Origin: Acidimicrobiaceae bacterium
GTDB taxonomy: Bacteria; Actinomycetota; Acidimicrobiia; Acidimicrobiales; Bog-793
Assembly: GCA_025463965.1 (NCBI GenBank)
Contig: JAODBN010000264.1
Coordinates: forward strand, 1-7,383
DNA: 7,383 bases
Direction: 5' to 3'
The notes beneath the pieces are model-generated. The model saw only the letters and a list, made by a program, of their open reading frames with translations, did no database searches and was not told where the DNA came from. Within the stretch, counting starts at the first letter, position 1. Every line of letters starts with the position of its first letter. The translations under genes and the position numbers were made by a program. Below are positions 1-6,231 of the stretch, piece after piece.

Positions 1-18
1 CACATCACGGGACAGAGA

Positions 19-64
19 AGAAACGGCCCGCATAGCCGTAAATACGCAGCTAGCGGGCCGTTTT
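19..64 (-). terminator. Strong intrinsic terminator downstream of the tRNA-Tyr 3' end
   Basis: Positions 21-31 (AAACGGCCCGC) are perfectly complementary to 53-63, giving an 11-bp stem rich in G+C. Inside it, TAGC at 33-36 can also pair with GCTA at 49-52, which extends the helix past a one-base bulge. Read on the minus strand, the stem ends in GGGCCGTTTCTTCTC, a pyrimidine/T-rich tail. Read on the plus strand, it ends in TTTT, so it could work in both directions. It begins 7 bases beyond the encoded CCA of the tRNA-Tyr fragment, as expected for the host's own tRNA terminator. It would also stop any transcript leaving the res end of the operon. Confidence 0.85.
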
Positions 65-70
65 CGCAGG

Positions 71-123
71 TGGTGGCAGGTGTTGGGTTCGAACCAACGT
101 AGGCTGAGCCGACGGTTTTACAG
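71..123. mobile_element. Probable attachment site (attR/attL) of an element integrated in tRNA-Tyr
   Basis: The sequence matches a tRNA-Tyr gene from the anticodon loop to the CCA end, then changes abruptly. Tyrosine recombinases commonly insert elements into tRNA genes at the anticodon or T-loop. The element supplies a replacement 3' half at one end and leaves the original 3' half, with its native terminator, at the other. This copy keeps the terminator (19-64), so it would be the displaced host 3' half, with the element lying to the right. The crossover point is inferred from where tRNA pairing fails. No integrase is present in the window to support it, and the second att copy is not visible here. 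Confidence 0.55.
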
Positions 124-135
124 CCCGTCGCTCCT
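71..135 (-). pseudogene. 3' half of a tRNA-Tyr (GTA) gene, 5' half not recognisable
   Basis: On the minus strand the anticodon loop CTGTAAA lies at 123-117, with anticodon GTA at 121-119, which reads tyrosine codons. It is followed by the 3' anticodon strand ACCGT, a class II long variable arm (GGCTCAGCC), a perfect T-arm at 98-82 (GTTGG-TTCGAAC-CCAAC), the acceptor 3' strand ACCTGCC at 81-75, discriminator A at 74 and encoded CCA at 73-71. The 5' side does not fit. No GGCAGGT acceptor strand is present, the D-arm region (CCTCGGATAGG) has a loop too short for a class II tRNA, and the top pair of the anticodon stem is a G-A mismatch (124/116). Similarity to a normal tRNA-Tyr fades near 131-136. 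I call it a tRNA fragment and not a working gene. An unusual but functional tRNA-Tyr is much less likely. Confidence 0.75.
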
Positions 136-209
136 ATCCGAGGCTGACGCCGCTGACCAGCGCGTACGCCGTTCGAGGCGTGATGGCGGGCCGCCGCCGT
201 CCGCTATGC

Positions 210-271
210 GTCCGTGGTCGCCGGGTTCCGGGGCCACGGAATCCACGGACGGGCGCGGAAAGCCCACGGAC
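210..271. repeat. Cluster of CCACGGAC repeats near the tRNA fragment
   Basis: CCACGGAC occurs as direct copies at 243-250 and 264-271, with a 7-base version (CCACGGA) at 234-240. An inverted copy (GTCCGTGG) lies at 210-217, so 210-217 and 243-250 can also form an 8-bp stem. The cluster starts about 90 bases inside the presumed element end. Direct repeats of this size near an attachment site recall arm-type binding sites of tyrosine recombinases, but that is inference. Chance repetition in G+C-rich DNA is possible. Confidence 0.4.
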
Positions 272-376
272 GAGGGCGGTGGGAGCGGTTACACCGACCG
301 TCCGCCGGGCTTCTCGCCTCTGACCTGGCACTTCATGGACACTCTGGACGACGACTTCGTTCCGCTGCAACTGCAA

Positions 377-399
377 CCCCCTCCTGTCGCTGGAGGGGG
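377..399 (-). terminator. G/C-rich hairpin downstream of res, possible transcription terminator
   Basis: CCCCCTCC at 377-384 pairs perfectly with GGAGGGGG at 392-399 around a 7-base loop, an 8-bp stem. It lies 73 bases past the res stop codon and would be the first strong hairpin met by the operon transcript. Neither side carries a T-tract, so it is not a classic intrinsic terminator. Hairpins without U-tracts are often proposed as actinobacterial terminators or transcript 3'-end stabilisers. Confidence 0.4.
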
Positions 400-440
400 G
401 CATCTATGGCTTGGGCCACTGAACCTAGGTCGCCAAAGCT

Positions 441-458
441 AACGGCAAACCGCCCGTT
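441..458 (-). other. Small hairpin just after the res stop codon
   Basis: AACGG at 441-445 pairs with CCGTT at 454-458 around an 8-base loop, 14 bases beyond the res stop codon. On the minus strand it is followed by AGCTTTGG, with only a short T run. The 5-bp stem is weak and may be chance. Confidence 0.2.
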
Positions 459-472
459 CGCCAGACAATCCT

Positions 473-3400
473 TCACCCGGCGACAAGCTGCATCAGCTCA
501 GTGTAGTCGGTGACAACGTCGTACTTGACGCCGTGGCCGCGCCTCTCGTTCAGGGTGGCGAAGAACTTGCGGGCGCATTCGATCTTCGCTTCCTCGAGTC
601 CCCTGAGCTGGAGGGTAGAGAGTGACCCCTTGGTCTCGGCGACGAAGTAAACGTGCTTGATCTTCGTGGTGTCGTCGCGGAACGCGATCGCCCAGTCGGG
701 ATTGTAGTCGCCAACCGGCGTCGGGATGAAGAACCCTCGCGGCAGCTTGGAATAGACGACGACCTCGTCGCTAACGTCGAGCTGCTCGACGAACGACCGC
801 TCGACCTTCGAGTCGGTGACGACGTATTCGTAGACGCTCTTCTTGAGCTTGTCGCCCGCCTTCGACAGGTCCTGGGCGGTCTGGTTCTCGGTGAAGATCG
901 AGGAGTCGTAGCGGCTGTCGAGCGGGTCGTAGGCGAGGTGCTCGACGATGACGGCCGCCTTCTGCTCGTTGATCAGGCGGGATGCTTCGGTGATGAACTG
1001 CTCGGGGTTCTGCTTGAACTTCGCGAACGTGCCGGGGTTGATGCCGGTAAGGATCGCCGCGCAGGTGCGGCGGGTGAGCTGGGTCTTCTCCGCGATCTCG
1101 CCGAGGAGGTCGTACTTCACTGTCGAGCCTGCGGACACGGCCGAGTGCTCCACCTTCGTCTCGGACACCTTGAAGCCCGTGCCGGCCTCGAGCTGCTCGA
1201 CCTCGAGGCCGACGACCTGCTTGCCGCGCTCGACGAGGTATTGCATGACGGTGACATTAAGGGACTTATCGAGCACCCGAATGCAGTTGGCGACCAGCTC
1301 GGCGGAGTCGAACTCGACCTGATAGACAGCCTTGTGGTTGATGCGGCCCCACAGTTCCTGGAACTCGCGCTTCTTGAAGTTCGCCTCGTTGAACGGAATC
1401 TTCTTCAGCTTGCGGCCGTCAGCCGGCTTGGGCACGTCGAGGTACAGCGCATCAACGAGGGGCCAGACGAAGTCAATGACTGTCTTGAGCGCATCCGCGG
1501 TGGGTGCGGCGAGTGTCCCGGCGGCGCGTGCGTCCTTGTACTCCTGGGTGACCAGGCCGTCATCGTCGATGTAGTTGTTCCGGATGAGATGGTTGTACAG
1601 CGCCTGCGCGACGGCCTTCTCCAGCACGCTCGCCGAGCCGTCGGCGGTCTTGAACTGCTTGCCGGTGAAGTAGTCGACGCTCGCCTTGCGCGGGCGCGCC
1701 GACAGGGACTCGACGATCTCCTTCTGGAGCGCGGTGACGAACTCGGTGTACGACTCGTCGGTGACGACGGTCAGCTCGTTGATGTCGTGCACCGTGACGG
1801 GGTTGTCCATTCGCTCACCGTGCTGATCGACCGACAGCCGCAGTCCGCGGCCGATCTCCTGCCGTCGGGTCGTGGTGTTGTCGCTCTTCTTGAGCATGCC
1901 CATCACGAACACGTTCGGGTTGTCCCAACCCTCGCGTAGCGCCGAGTGTGACCAGATGAACCGCAAGGGCTCCTCGAACGACAGCAGCCGCTCCTTGTCC
2001 TTGAGGATCAGGTCGTAGGCGTCCACGTCGTCGGACTGGCCAGCGGTCTCGCCGGCCTTCTTCACCGACCCGTCGATCGAACGCCCGGTCTTCTTGTCAA
2101 TCGAGAAGTACCCCTCGTGGGTCTTGCGCACCGGGATCGCTTCGACGTGTTTGCGATACCGCTCGGCGGCCTCGTCAAGGTCGAGCTGGCCGAGGTAGTC
2201 GGCCAGCACAGCGTCGTACTCCTCCTCGAAGACGCGCGCGTACTCGCCGAGCGTGTCCTCCCCCCGGTCGTAGTCTCGGTACTTGGCGACCTCATCGACG
2301 AAGAAGAGCGACAGTGTCTTGATGCCCTGCGCGAACAGTTCGCGCTCCTTGTCGAGGTGAGCACGGATGACTTCGCGGATCTGGATGTGGCGCTTCTGGT
2401 CCTCCGCCACATCCTCGGTAACCTCGCCCGCACTGATGATGTCGCCGTTGCTCAACTCGATGATGTCGCGATTGGCGTCGACGTCCCGGATGAACAGGCC
2501 CTTGTACGCCTCGATGCCGCCGGAGATGTCGTGCAGGTTCATGCCCTGGCTCAGCCGCTTCACCTGACGCTTAATGCCCTGGGCGGTCTGCACCTCCAGC
2601 TCGACGCGTGCCTTCGGGAAGTCCGCGCCCTTGCCGACCTCCAGCCCGTCCACGTACAGGTAGGCGGTGCTGCCCGCAAGGTGCTTGACCGTGATGCCGC
2701 GCACCGCGATCTTCTTCACTAGCTTCTGGTTGTAGGCGTCCACGGCGTCCAGACGGTGAACCTTGGTGCGCTCGATCTTGTGGGTCGCCGAGTAGCGCAG
2801 TGCGAACAGGGCGTGGAAAAGCCCGAGCGCCTCCAGCGACTTCGACGGCTTCTTCGCGTCGCCTTCGATCTTTTGCGGCTCATCGATGATGAGGATCGGC
2901 CGGTTCGCCGCAATCACGTCGATCGGCTTGCGTGACTGGAAGTCGTCGAGCACCTCGTAGATGCGGCGAGCGTCCTTGCCGGTGGCGTTGAACGCCTGGA
3001 TGTTGATGATCATCACCTGCACACCCGCGTCGGACGAGAACCGCTCCAGCTCGTGCAGCCGCGAGGAGTTGTAGACGAACGTGCGCGGCTTGGTGCCGTA
3101 GATCTGCTGGAAGTGCTCGGCGGTGATGTCGAACGACTTCTTCACGCCCTCGCGGATCGCGATCGACGGCACGACCACGATGTACTTCGACCATCCGTAC
3201 CGCTTGTGCAGCTCCATGATCGTCTTCGTGTACACATAGGTCTTTCCGGTGCCGGTCTCCATCTCGATGTCGAGATTCAGCGGCGCCGCGGACACCTTCA
3301 CCGGGTCCTTCAAATCCTTCGACGGTGTCAGCCCCCGGGCCCGCTGCACCCCGTGCACGTTCGCCAGGAGTTGCGGCGGCGTCAACGCGATCTCAGCATT

Positions 3401-3556
3401 ACGCAGCCCCGCATCCTCCAGGAGCACAAGCGCAGCATCCTTGCCCGGGTCGATGCGGTACTTCACCCCGTCGGCATACGGCTGCCCGGTAAACACATCG
3501 ACCACGGCATCGACGGCCTCGCTCTGATACTGCTGGACCTTGAACTGGAGCCTCAT
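473..3556 (-). CDS. res: Type III restriction endonuclease subunit Res: SF2 helicase plus PD-(D/E)XK nuclease
   Basis: This 1027-residue protein is the ATP-driven translocation and cleavage subunit of a type III-like restriction system. It would act in the cytoplasm in complex with Mod. Helicase domain 1 carries Walker A METGTGKT (about 99-106), Walker B IIDEPQ (about 223-228, a DEAD-box variant) and motif III RYSATH (254-259). Domain 2 carries SHSALREGWDNPNVF (motif V, about 536-550) and RRQEIGRGLRL (motif VI, 564-574). The C-terminus has a PD-(D/E)XK nuclease core: NPDWAI (PD at 953-954) followed by VAETKG (E974, K976). The length is near the roughly 970 residues of EcoP15I Res. The ATG lies 4 bases after the mod stop. 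The only SD-like sequence, AAGGG at 3569-3573, is 12 bases upstream, so initiation is probably coupled to mod translation. All key residues are present and the frame is unbroken. The roughly 300-residue linker between motor and nuclease has no domain I can name. Confidence 0.92.
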   Translation of the reverse strand: MRLQFKVQQYQSEAVDAVVDVFTGQPYADGVKYRIDPGKDAALVLLEDAGLRNAEIALTPPQLLANVHGVQRARGLTPSKDLKDPVKVSAAPLNLDIEMETGTGKTYVYTKTIMELHKRYGWSKYIVVVPSIAIREGVKKSFDITAEHFQQIYGTKPRTFVYNSSRLHELERFSSDAGVQVMIINIQAFNATGKDARRIYEVLDDFQSRKPIDVIAANRPILIIDEPQKIEGDAKKPSKSLEALGLFHALFALRYSATHKIERTKVHRLDAVDAYNQKLVKKIAVRGITVKHLAGSTAYLYVDGLEVGKGADFPKARVELEVQTAQGIKRQVKRLSQGMNLHDISGGIEAYKGLFIRDVDANRDIIELSNGDIISAGEVTEDVAEDQKRHIQIREVIRAHLDKERELFAQGIKTLSLFFVDEVAKYRDYDRGEDTLGEYARVFEEEYDAVLADYLGQLDLDEAAERYRKHVEAIPVRKTHEGYFSIDKKTGRSIDGSVKKAGETAGQSDDVDAYDLILKDKERLLSFEEPLRFIWSHSALREGWDNPNVFVMGMLKKSDNTTTRRQEIGRGLRLSVDQHGERMDNPVTVHDINELTVVTDESYTEFVTALQKEIVESLSARPRKASVDYFTGKQFKTADGSASVLEKAVAQALYNHLIRNNYIDDDGLVTQEYKDARAAGTLAAPTADALKTVIDFVWPLVDALYLDVPKPADGRKLKKIPFNEANFKKREFQELWGRINHKAVYQVEFDSAELVANCIRVLDKSLNVTVMQYLVERGKQVVGLEVEQLEAGTGFKVSETKVEHSAVSAGSTVKYDLLGEIAEKTQLTRRTCAAILTGINPGTFAKFKQNPEQFITEASRLINEQKAAVIVEHLAYDPLDSRYDSSIFTENQTAQDLSKAGDKLKKSVYEYVVTDSKVERSFVEQLDVSDEVVVYSKLPRGFFIPTPVGDYNPDWAIAFRDDTTKIKHVYFVAETKGSLSTLQLRGLEEAKIECARKFFATLNERRGHGVKYDVVTDYTELMQLVAG

Positions 3557-3560
3557 CGGG

Positions 3561-5519
3561 TCAGATCGCCCTTACCTCGGTTTCGGGTGACACCTCGCGA
3601 AAAATCTGCTCCGCGTTAATGCGTGCAGCGTCGGACGCGAACCCCGCGTCCAAGAACACCGCGCGGAGCGGATGCCGCTTTGCGATTGCCTGGACAACCT
3701 CGTCGGTGACCTCGTCGGCAAAGCACGCAATCAAAGCGTCATCGGTGACCGACAGCACGCGTCGACCTCCTACGTCCTCGACCGTGATCGGCTCGGCGAG
3801 GTCAAGCCCCCAGTCGAGCAGCACCTGGAACAGCAGGTCCTCATCGGTGCGGTCGGGCTTCACGCTGCCGACAGCGTCGGATAGTGCAACCTGCATCAGG
3901 TCGTCAGCGGTCGCGCGCGTGTCAGCCATGTTGGTCGTCGCGACGTGTAGCGATCGGAAACCGACGTCGAGATCGGTGCCCAGCAGCCCGGCCCCCTGCT
4001 TCGCTTGTACACCGGCACGCCGCAGGCGCTCGCGGGCGATGCTGGCGATGGTGTCGTAGTCGGGGTGATCGGCTGCCTCGTCGAGCTGGACGAGGATGTA
4101 CCGGCGATGCCCGCCGTCTGCCGCGTTGAGGTCCATGACGGCGTGGCCAGTCGAGCCAGAGCCGGAGAAGAAGTCGAGGATGACCGCGTCCGGGTCGTCC
4201 CGGGTGATCGCGCCGATCCAACGCGCCAGGACGGCGGTGTCCTTCGGATAGTCGAAGACATCGGCGCCCAGCAGGTCATCGAGCTTCCTGCCACCCGGCA
4301 TGCGCGACTGCGTGAAGGTCGGGTAGGGGACGCGATCACTCTGGTCCGAGAGGAACCTCTTCAGGGTTGGAGAGGTCGTCTCGTCGGGGCCGAATATGAT
4401 CCGCCCCTCCGCGATCATCGCATCCATAGTCTGCGGGGAGTAAACCCAGCCGTTGGGATGCATCTTGGCTGGGCGCCCAGTCGCGGGGTGAGGCAGCGGG
4501 TACCGCAGGTTGGGACGCGGGTTTGGGCTCCGAAGGTCACCGGTCCGGAAGACACGGCCCTGGTCGTCGATCTGGTCGTAGCGGAACACGGCCGGCTCCA
4601 GGTCGGCCTTGATCGCCCTGACCCCACTGCGGAAGATCGCCGTTGCCTTCGCGGGGTCACCTCCCGACTGCTGCCAGGCGCGGCGGGCGACCGCCTCCAC
4701 CTCGTCAATCCCGGGCTTGGGCTCCTTCCAGCGCGTGTCGAGGGAGCGGAGCAGGCGTTCGTTCCTGGCGTAGATGAGCATGTAGTCCACGCCGCCCGCC
4801 GTGTAGCGCGCGTCGTTCTTCCCGCTGCCCTGCCACGTCACATTCGCGATGAAGTTCTCCGGCCCGAGAACCTGGTCGAGGAGCAGCCGGAGGTTCCCGT
4901 GCTCATGGTCGCCGATGGCGACGATCATCACCCCGTCGTCGGCCAGGAGGCCACGCGCAAGCTTCAGCCGGGAGTACATCATGCTCAGCCAGTCGGAGTG
5001 GAAGCGGCCGTTCGCCTCGGTGTTCGCGACAAGTCGGTCGCCCGTCTCCGACTTCTGGCCCGACCGCGCGAGGTAGTCCGCGCTTGACTCGGCGAAGTCG
5101 TCCTCGTAGACGAAGTCGTTGCCCGTGTTGTAGGGCGGGTCGATGTAGATGAGCTTGACCTTGCCGAGGTACGACTCCTGGAGGAGCTTGAGGGCCTCCA
5201 GGTTGTCGCCCTCGATGAAGAGGTTCCGCGTCGTGTCGAAGTCGACCGACTCCGCGCGGACCGGGCGCAGCGTCTTGGCGATCGGCGCGTTCGCGGCGAA
5301 GGCGGCGGCACGCTTGCCGGGCCAGTCAAGCTGGTACCGCTCCTGCGGCCCCTCGACGACGTGATCGGAAAGCTCTTGACGGAGCGCGTCAAAGTCGATC
5401 GCGCGGGTCGGGTTGCCCTCGGAATTGCGGGTCTCGGTGACCACGTTGGGGAACAGTTCGGCGATCTTGTCGATGTTCGCTGCCGTCAGGTCGGGCGACG
5501 TCATGCGGAGCTTCTCCAC
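3561..5519 (-). CDS. mod: Type III site-specific DNA methyltransferase subunit Mod (beta-class, probably N6-adenine)
   Basis: This 652-residue protein transfers a methyl group from S-adenosylmethionine to a base, most likely adenine N6, and would give the complex its sequence specificity. Motif IV, DPPYNTGND (127-135), comes before the SAM-binding motif I, LDFFSGSGSTG (448-458). This is the beta-class order seen in EcoP15I Mod (644 residues). FIEGDN (101-106) precedes motif IV as in the family. Residues about 230-410 between the two motifs are the likely target-recognition region. Past about 510 there is a roughly 140-residue C-terminal region ending in AEQIFREVSPETEVRAI, which I recall from related Mods but cannot assign a job. 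I chose the GTG at 5519 because GAGGA at 5524-5528 sits 4 bases upstream. An ATG at 5504, preceded by GGAG, would remove only five residues. It starts 12 bases after the DUF4391 gene stops. No simple-sequence repeat that could cause phase variation is seen. Confidence 0.93.
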   Translation of the reverse strand: MEKLRMTSPDLTAANIDKIAELFPNVVTETRNSEGNPTRAIDFDALRQELSDHVVEGPQERYQLDWPGKRAAAFAANAPIAKTLRPVRAESVDFDTTRNLFIEGDNLEALKLLQESYLGKVKLIYIDPPYNTGNDFVYEDDFAESSADYLARSGQKSETGDRLVANTEANGRFHSDWLSMMYSRLKLARGLLADDGVMIVAIGDHEHGNLRLLLDQVLGPENFIANVTWQGSGKNDARYTAGGVDYMLIYARNERLLRSLDTRWKEPKPGIDEVEAVARRAWQQSGGDPAKATAIFRSGVRAIKADLEPAVFRYDQIDDQGRVFRTGDLRSPNPRPNLRYPLPHPATGRPAKMHPNGWVYSPQTMDAMIAEGRIIFGPDETTSPTLKRFLSDQSDRVPYPTFTQSRMPGGRKLDDLLGADVFDYPKDTAVLARWIGAITRDDPDAVILDFFSGSGSTGHAVMDLNAADGGHRRYILVQLDEAADHPDYDTIASIARERLRRAGVQAKQGAGLLGTDLDVGFRSLHVATTNMADTRATADDLMQVALSDAVGSVKPDRTDEDLLFQVLLDWGLDLAEPITVEDVGGRRVLSVTDDALIACFADEVTDEVVQAIAKRHPLRAVFLDAGFASDAARINAEQIFREVSPETEVRAI

Positions 5520-5523
5520 CTGT

Positions 5524-5528
5524 TCCTC
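5524..5528 (-). promoter_or_regulatory. Ribosome binding site deciding the GTG start of mod
   Basis: GAGGA on the minus strand lies 4 bases upstream of the GTG at 5519 and inside the short gap after the DUF4391 stop codon. It favours the GTG over the ATG at 5504. Confidence 0.6.
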
Positions 5529-5531
5529 GGT

Positions 5532-6221
5532 TCAGTTTTGTGCGCCCGGCACCGGGCCGGACGGGCTTGTCAGGGCGGCCAGGGCCGCCTGCTTGGTCTT
5601 GAGGGTGCGCCGGATCTCGACCTTGCGGTTGAGTTGCGGTTCCGCCCGGAGCTTCCGCTCCAGGGCGGCGACTTCGCGTTCCAGCTTCCGTACTGACTCT
5701 AGCCGGGCGGCGATTTCTGTTGAATCTTCTCCGGGGCGTGCCATCAAAGGTGCGAGGGATTCGAGGAGACCGACGTAGAGGGAGGGCAGGTCGATCGCGG
5801 TGGGCAGCGGCCGGCGGCCAGCGTCGTCTGGCTGCCACCGGGTCGTGTAGTACGCGCCGAGTTTCGCCGTACCGGAACCAGGCCCCTTGTGGGCTGCGAT
5901 CATGCGCGCGGAGCCGTCGGCGCGCGTGACCTCGAAAATGATCGGCGTCTTCACGGCCTTGTCGATCGCGGCGAGGACGGACTCGCTGATATCGCTGCCC
6001 TTCGCGTCGATCTGGAAGACCTGAATCTCCGGCACAGCGCTGGCGGCGGGAAGGTTGATCGTGTTCTCGGCAAGCTTGTAGGCCCAGGTGATGCGCTGGA
6101 CCTCAGCGATGAACTTCTCCCGGACCGCAGTGGGAACCGTGCCCTGCTCATAAAATTTGGCCTTCGGAACGACCCGGCCGAACCGTGCCGCCTCTGGCCA
6201 GCGGAACAGCCCTCCGGTCAC
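5532..6221 (-). CDS. DUF4391 domain-containing protein, unknown function
   Basis: This 229-residue protein is recognised as DUF4391 from its conserved stretches: RFGRVVPKAKFYE (13-25), a WAYKLAENTINLPA region (46-59), PEIQVFQID (64-72), and PIIFEV (93-98) followed by a MIAAHK strand. DUF4391 has no established activity. The family is found beside type III-like Mod and Res genes and a SNF2-like helicase, so a role in that complex is inferred from position. Residues about 167-217 are rich in Glu, Arg, Lys, Leu and Ala with heptad-like spacing and probably form a coiled coil, which would suit a subunit that pairs or bridges others. There is no signal peptide or membrane segment. The GTG start overlaps the helicase stop in GTGA (6218-6221) and has AGGGGG at 6226-6231 four bases upstream. 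A start there puts the family's first conserved block (LFRWPEAARFGRV) near the N-terminus. Confidence 0.85.
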   Translation of the reverse strand: MTGGLFRWPEAARFGRVVPKAKFYEQGTVPTAVREKFIAEVQRITWAYKLAENTINLPAASAVPEIQVFQIDAKGSDISESVLAAIDKAVKTPIIFEVTRADGSARMIAAHKGPGSGTAKLGAYYTTRWQPDDAGRRPLPTAIDLPSLYVGLLESLAPLMARPGEDSTEIAARLESVRKLEREVAALERKLRAEPQLNRKVEIRRTLKTKQAALAALTSPSGPVPGAQN

Positions 6222-6231
6222 TCCGCCCCCT
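6218..6231 (-). promoter_or_regulatory. Overlapping stop/start (GTGA) with ribosome binding site for the DUF4391 gene
   Basis: The helicase TGA (6220-6218) shares bases with the GTG start (6221-6219) of the DUF4391 gene. The purine-rich AGGGGG at 6226-6231 lies within the last helicase codons. This arrangement implies translational coupling, so the two proteins are probably made in related amounts. Confidence 0.7.

Larger units (their letters stand above)
136..472. other. Non-coding stretch between the tRNA fragment and res
   Basis: I find no convincing gene in these roughly 340 bases. Open frames exist on both strands, but their products are low-complexity, rich in Arg, Gly and Pro, and have no recognisable domain. 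One runs straight through the tRNA fragment. The stretch holds a small cluster of CCACGGAC repeats (210-271), a short duplication of CTGCAA (365-376), a strong G/C hairpin (377-399) and a weaker hairpin just after the res stop codon (441-458). It could be the non-coding end of an integrated element or decayed coding sequence. Confidence 0.6.

Noticed and set aside
71..160. A complete, functional tRNA-Tyr gene
   Set aside because: The expected acceptor 5' strand GGCAGGT is absent, the D-loop is too short and the anticodon stem has a mismatch, so only the 3' half is supported.
80..442. Plus-strand open frame of 120 codons next to the tRNA fragment, and overlapping frames at 134-403 and 214-513
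   Set aside because: The first begins inside the tRNA T-arm region, and all have Arg/Pro/Gly-rich sequence without domains. None has a convincing ribosome binding site that I could identify.
653..1939. Long plus-strand open frame (428 codons) opposite res
   Set aside because: It is antisense to a gene with complete helicase and nuclease motifs. Its product is a low-complexity Val/Leu/Asp/Arg-rich sequence, typical of the complement of G+C-rich codons.
4005..5087. Long plus-strand open frame (360 codons) opposite mod
   Set aside because: It is antisense to the methyltransferase, has no recognisable domain, and shows the same compositional bias as other shadow frames.
3561..5519. Phase-variable mod gene
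   Set aside because: Many type III mod genes carry simple-sequence repeats that switch the frame. I see no homopolymer or short tandem tract of useful length here, and the frame is continuous.
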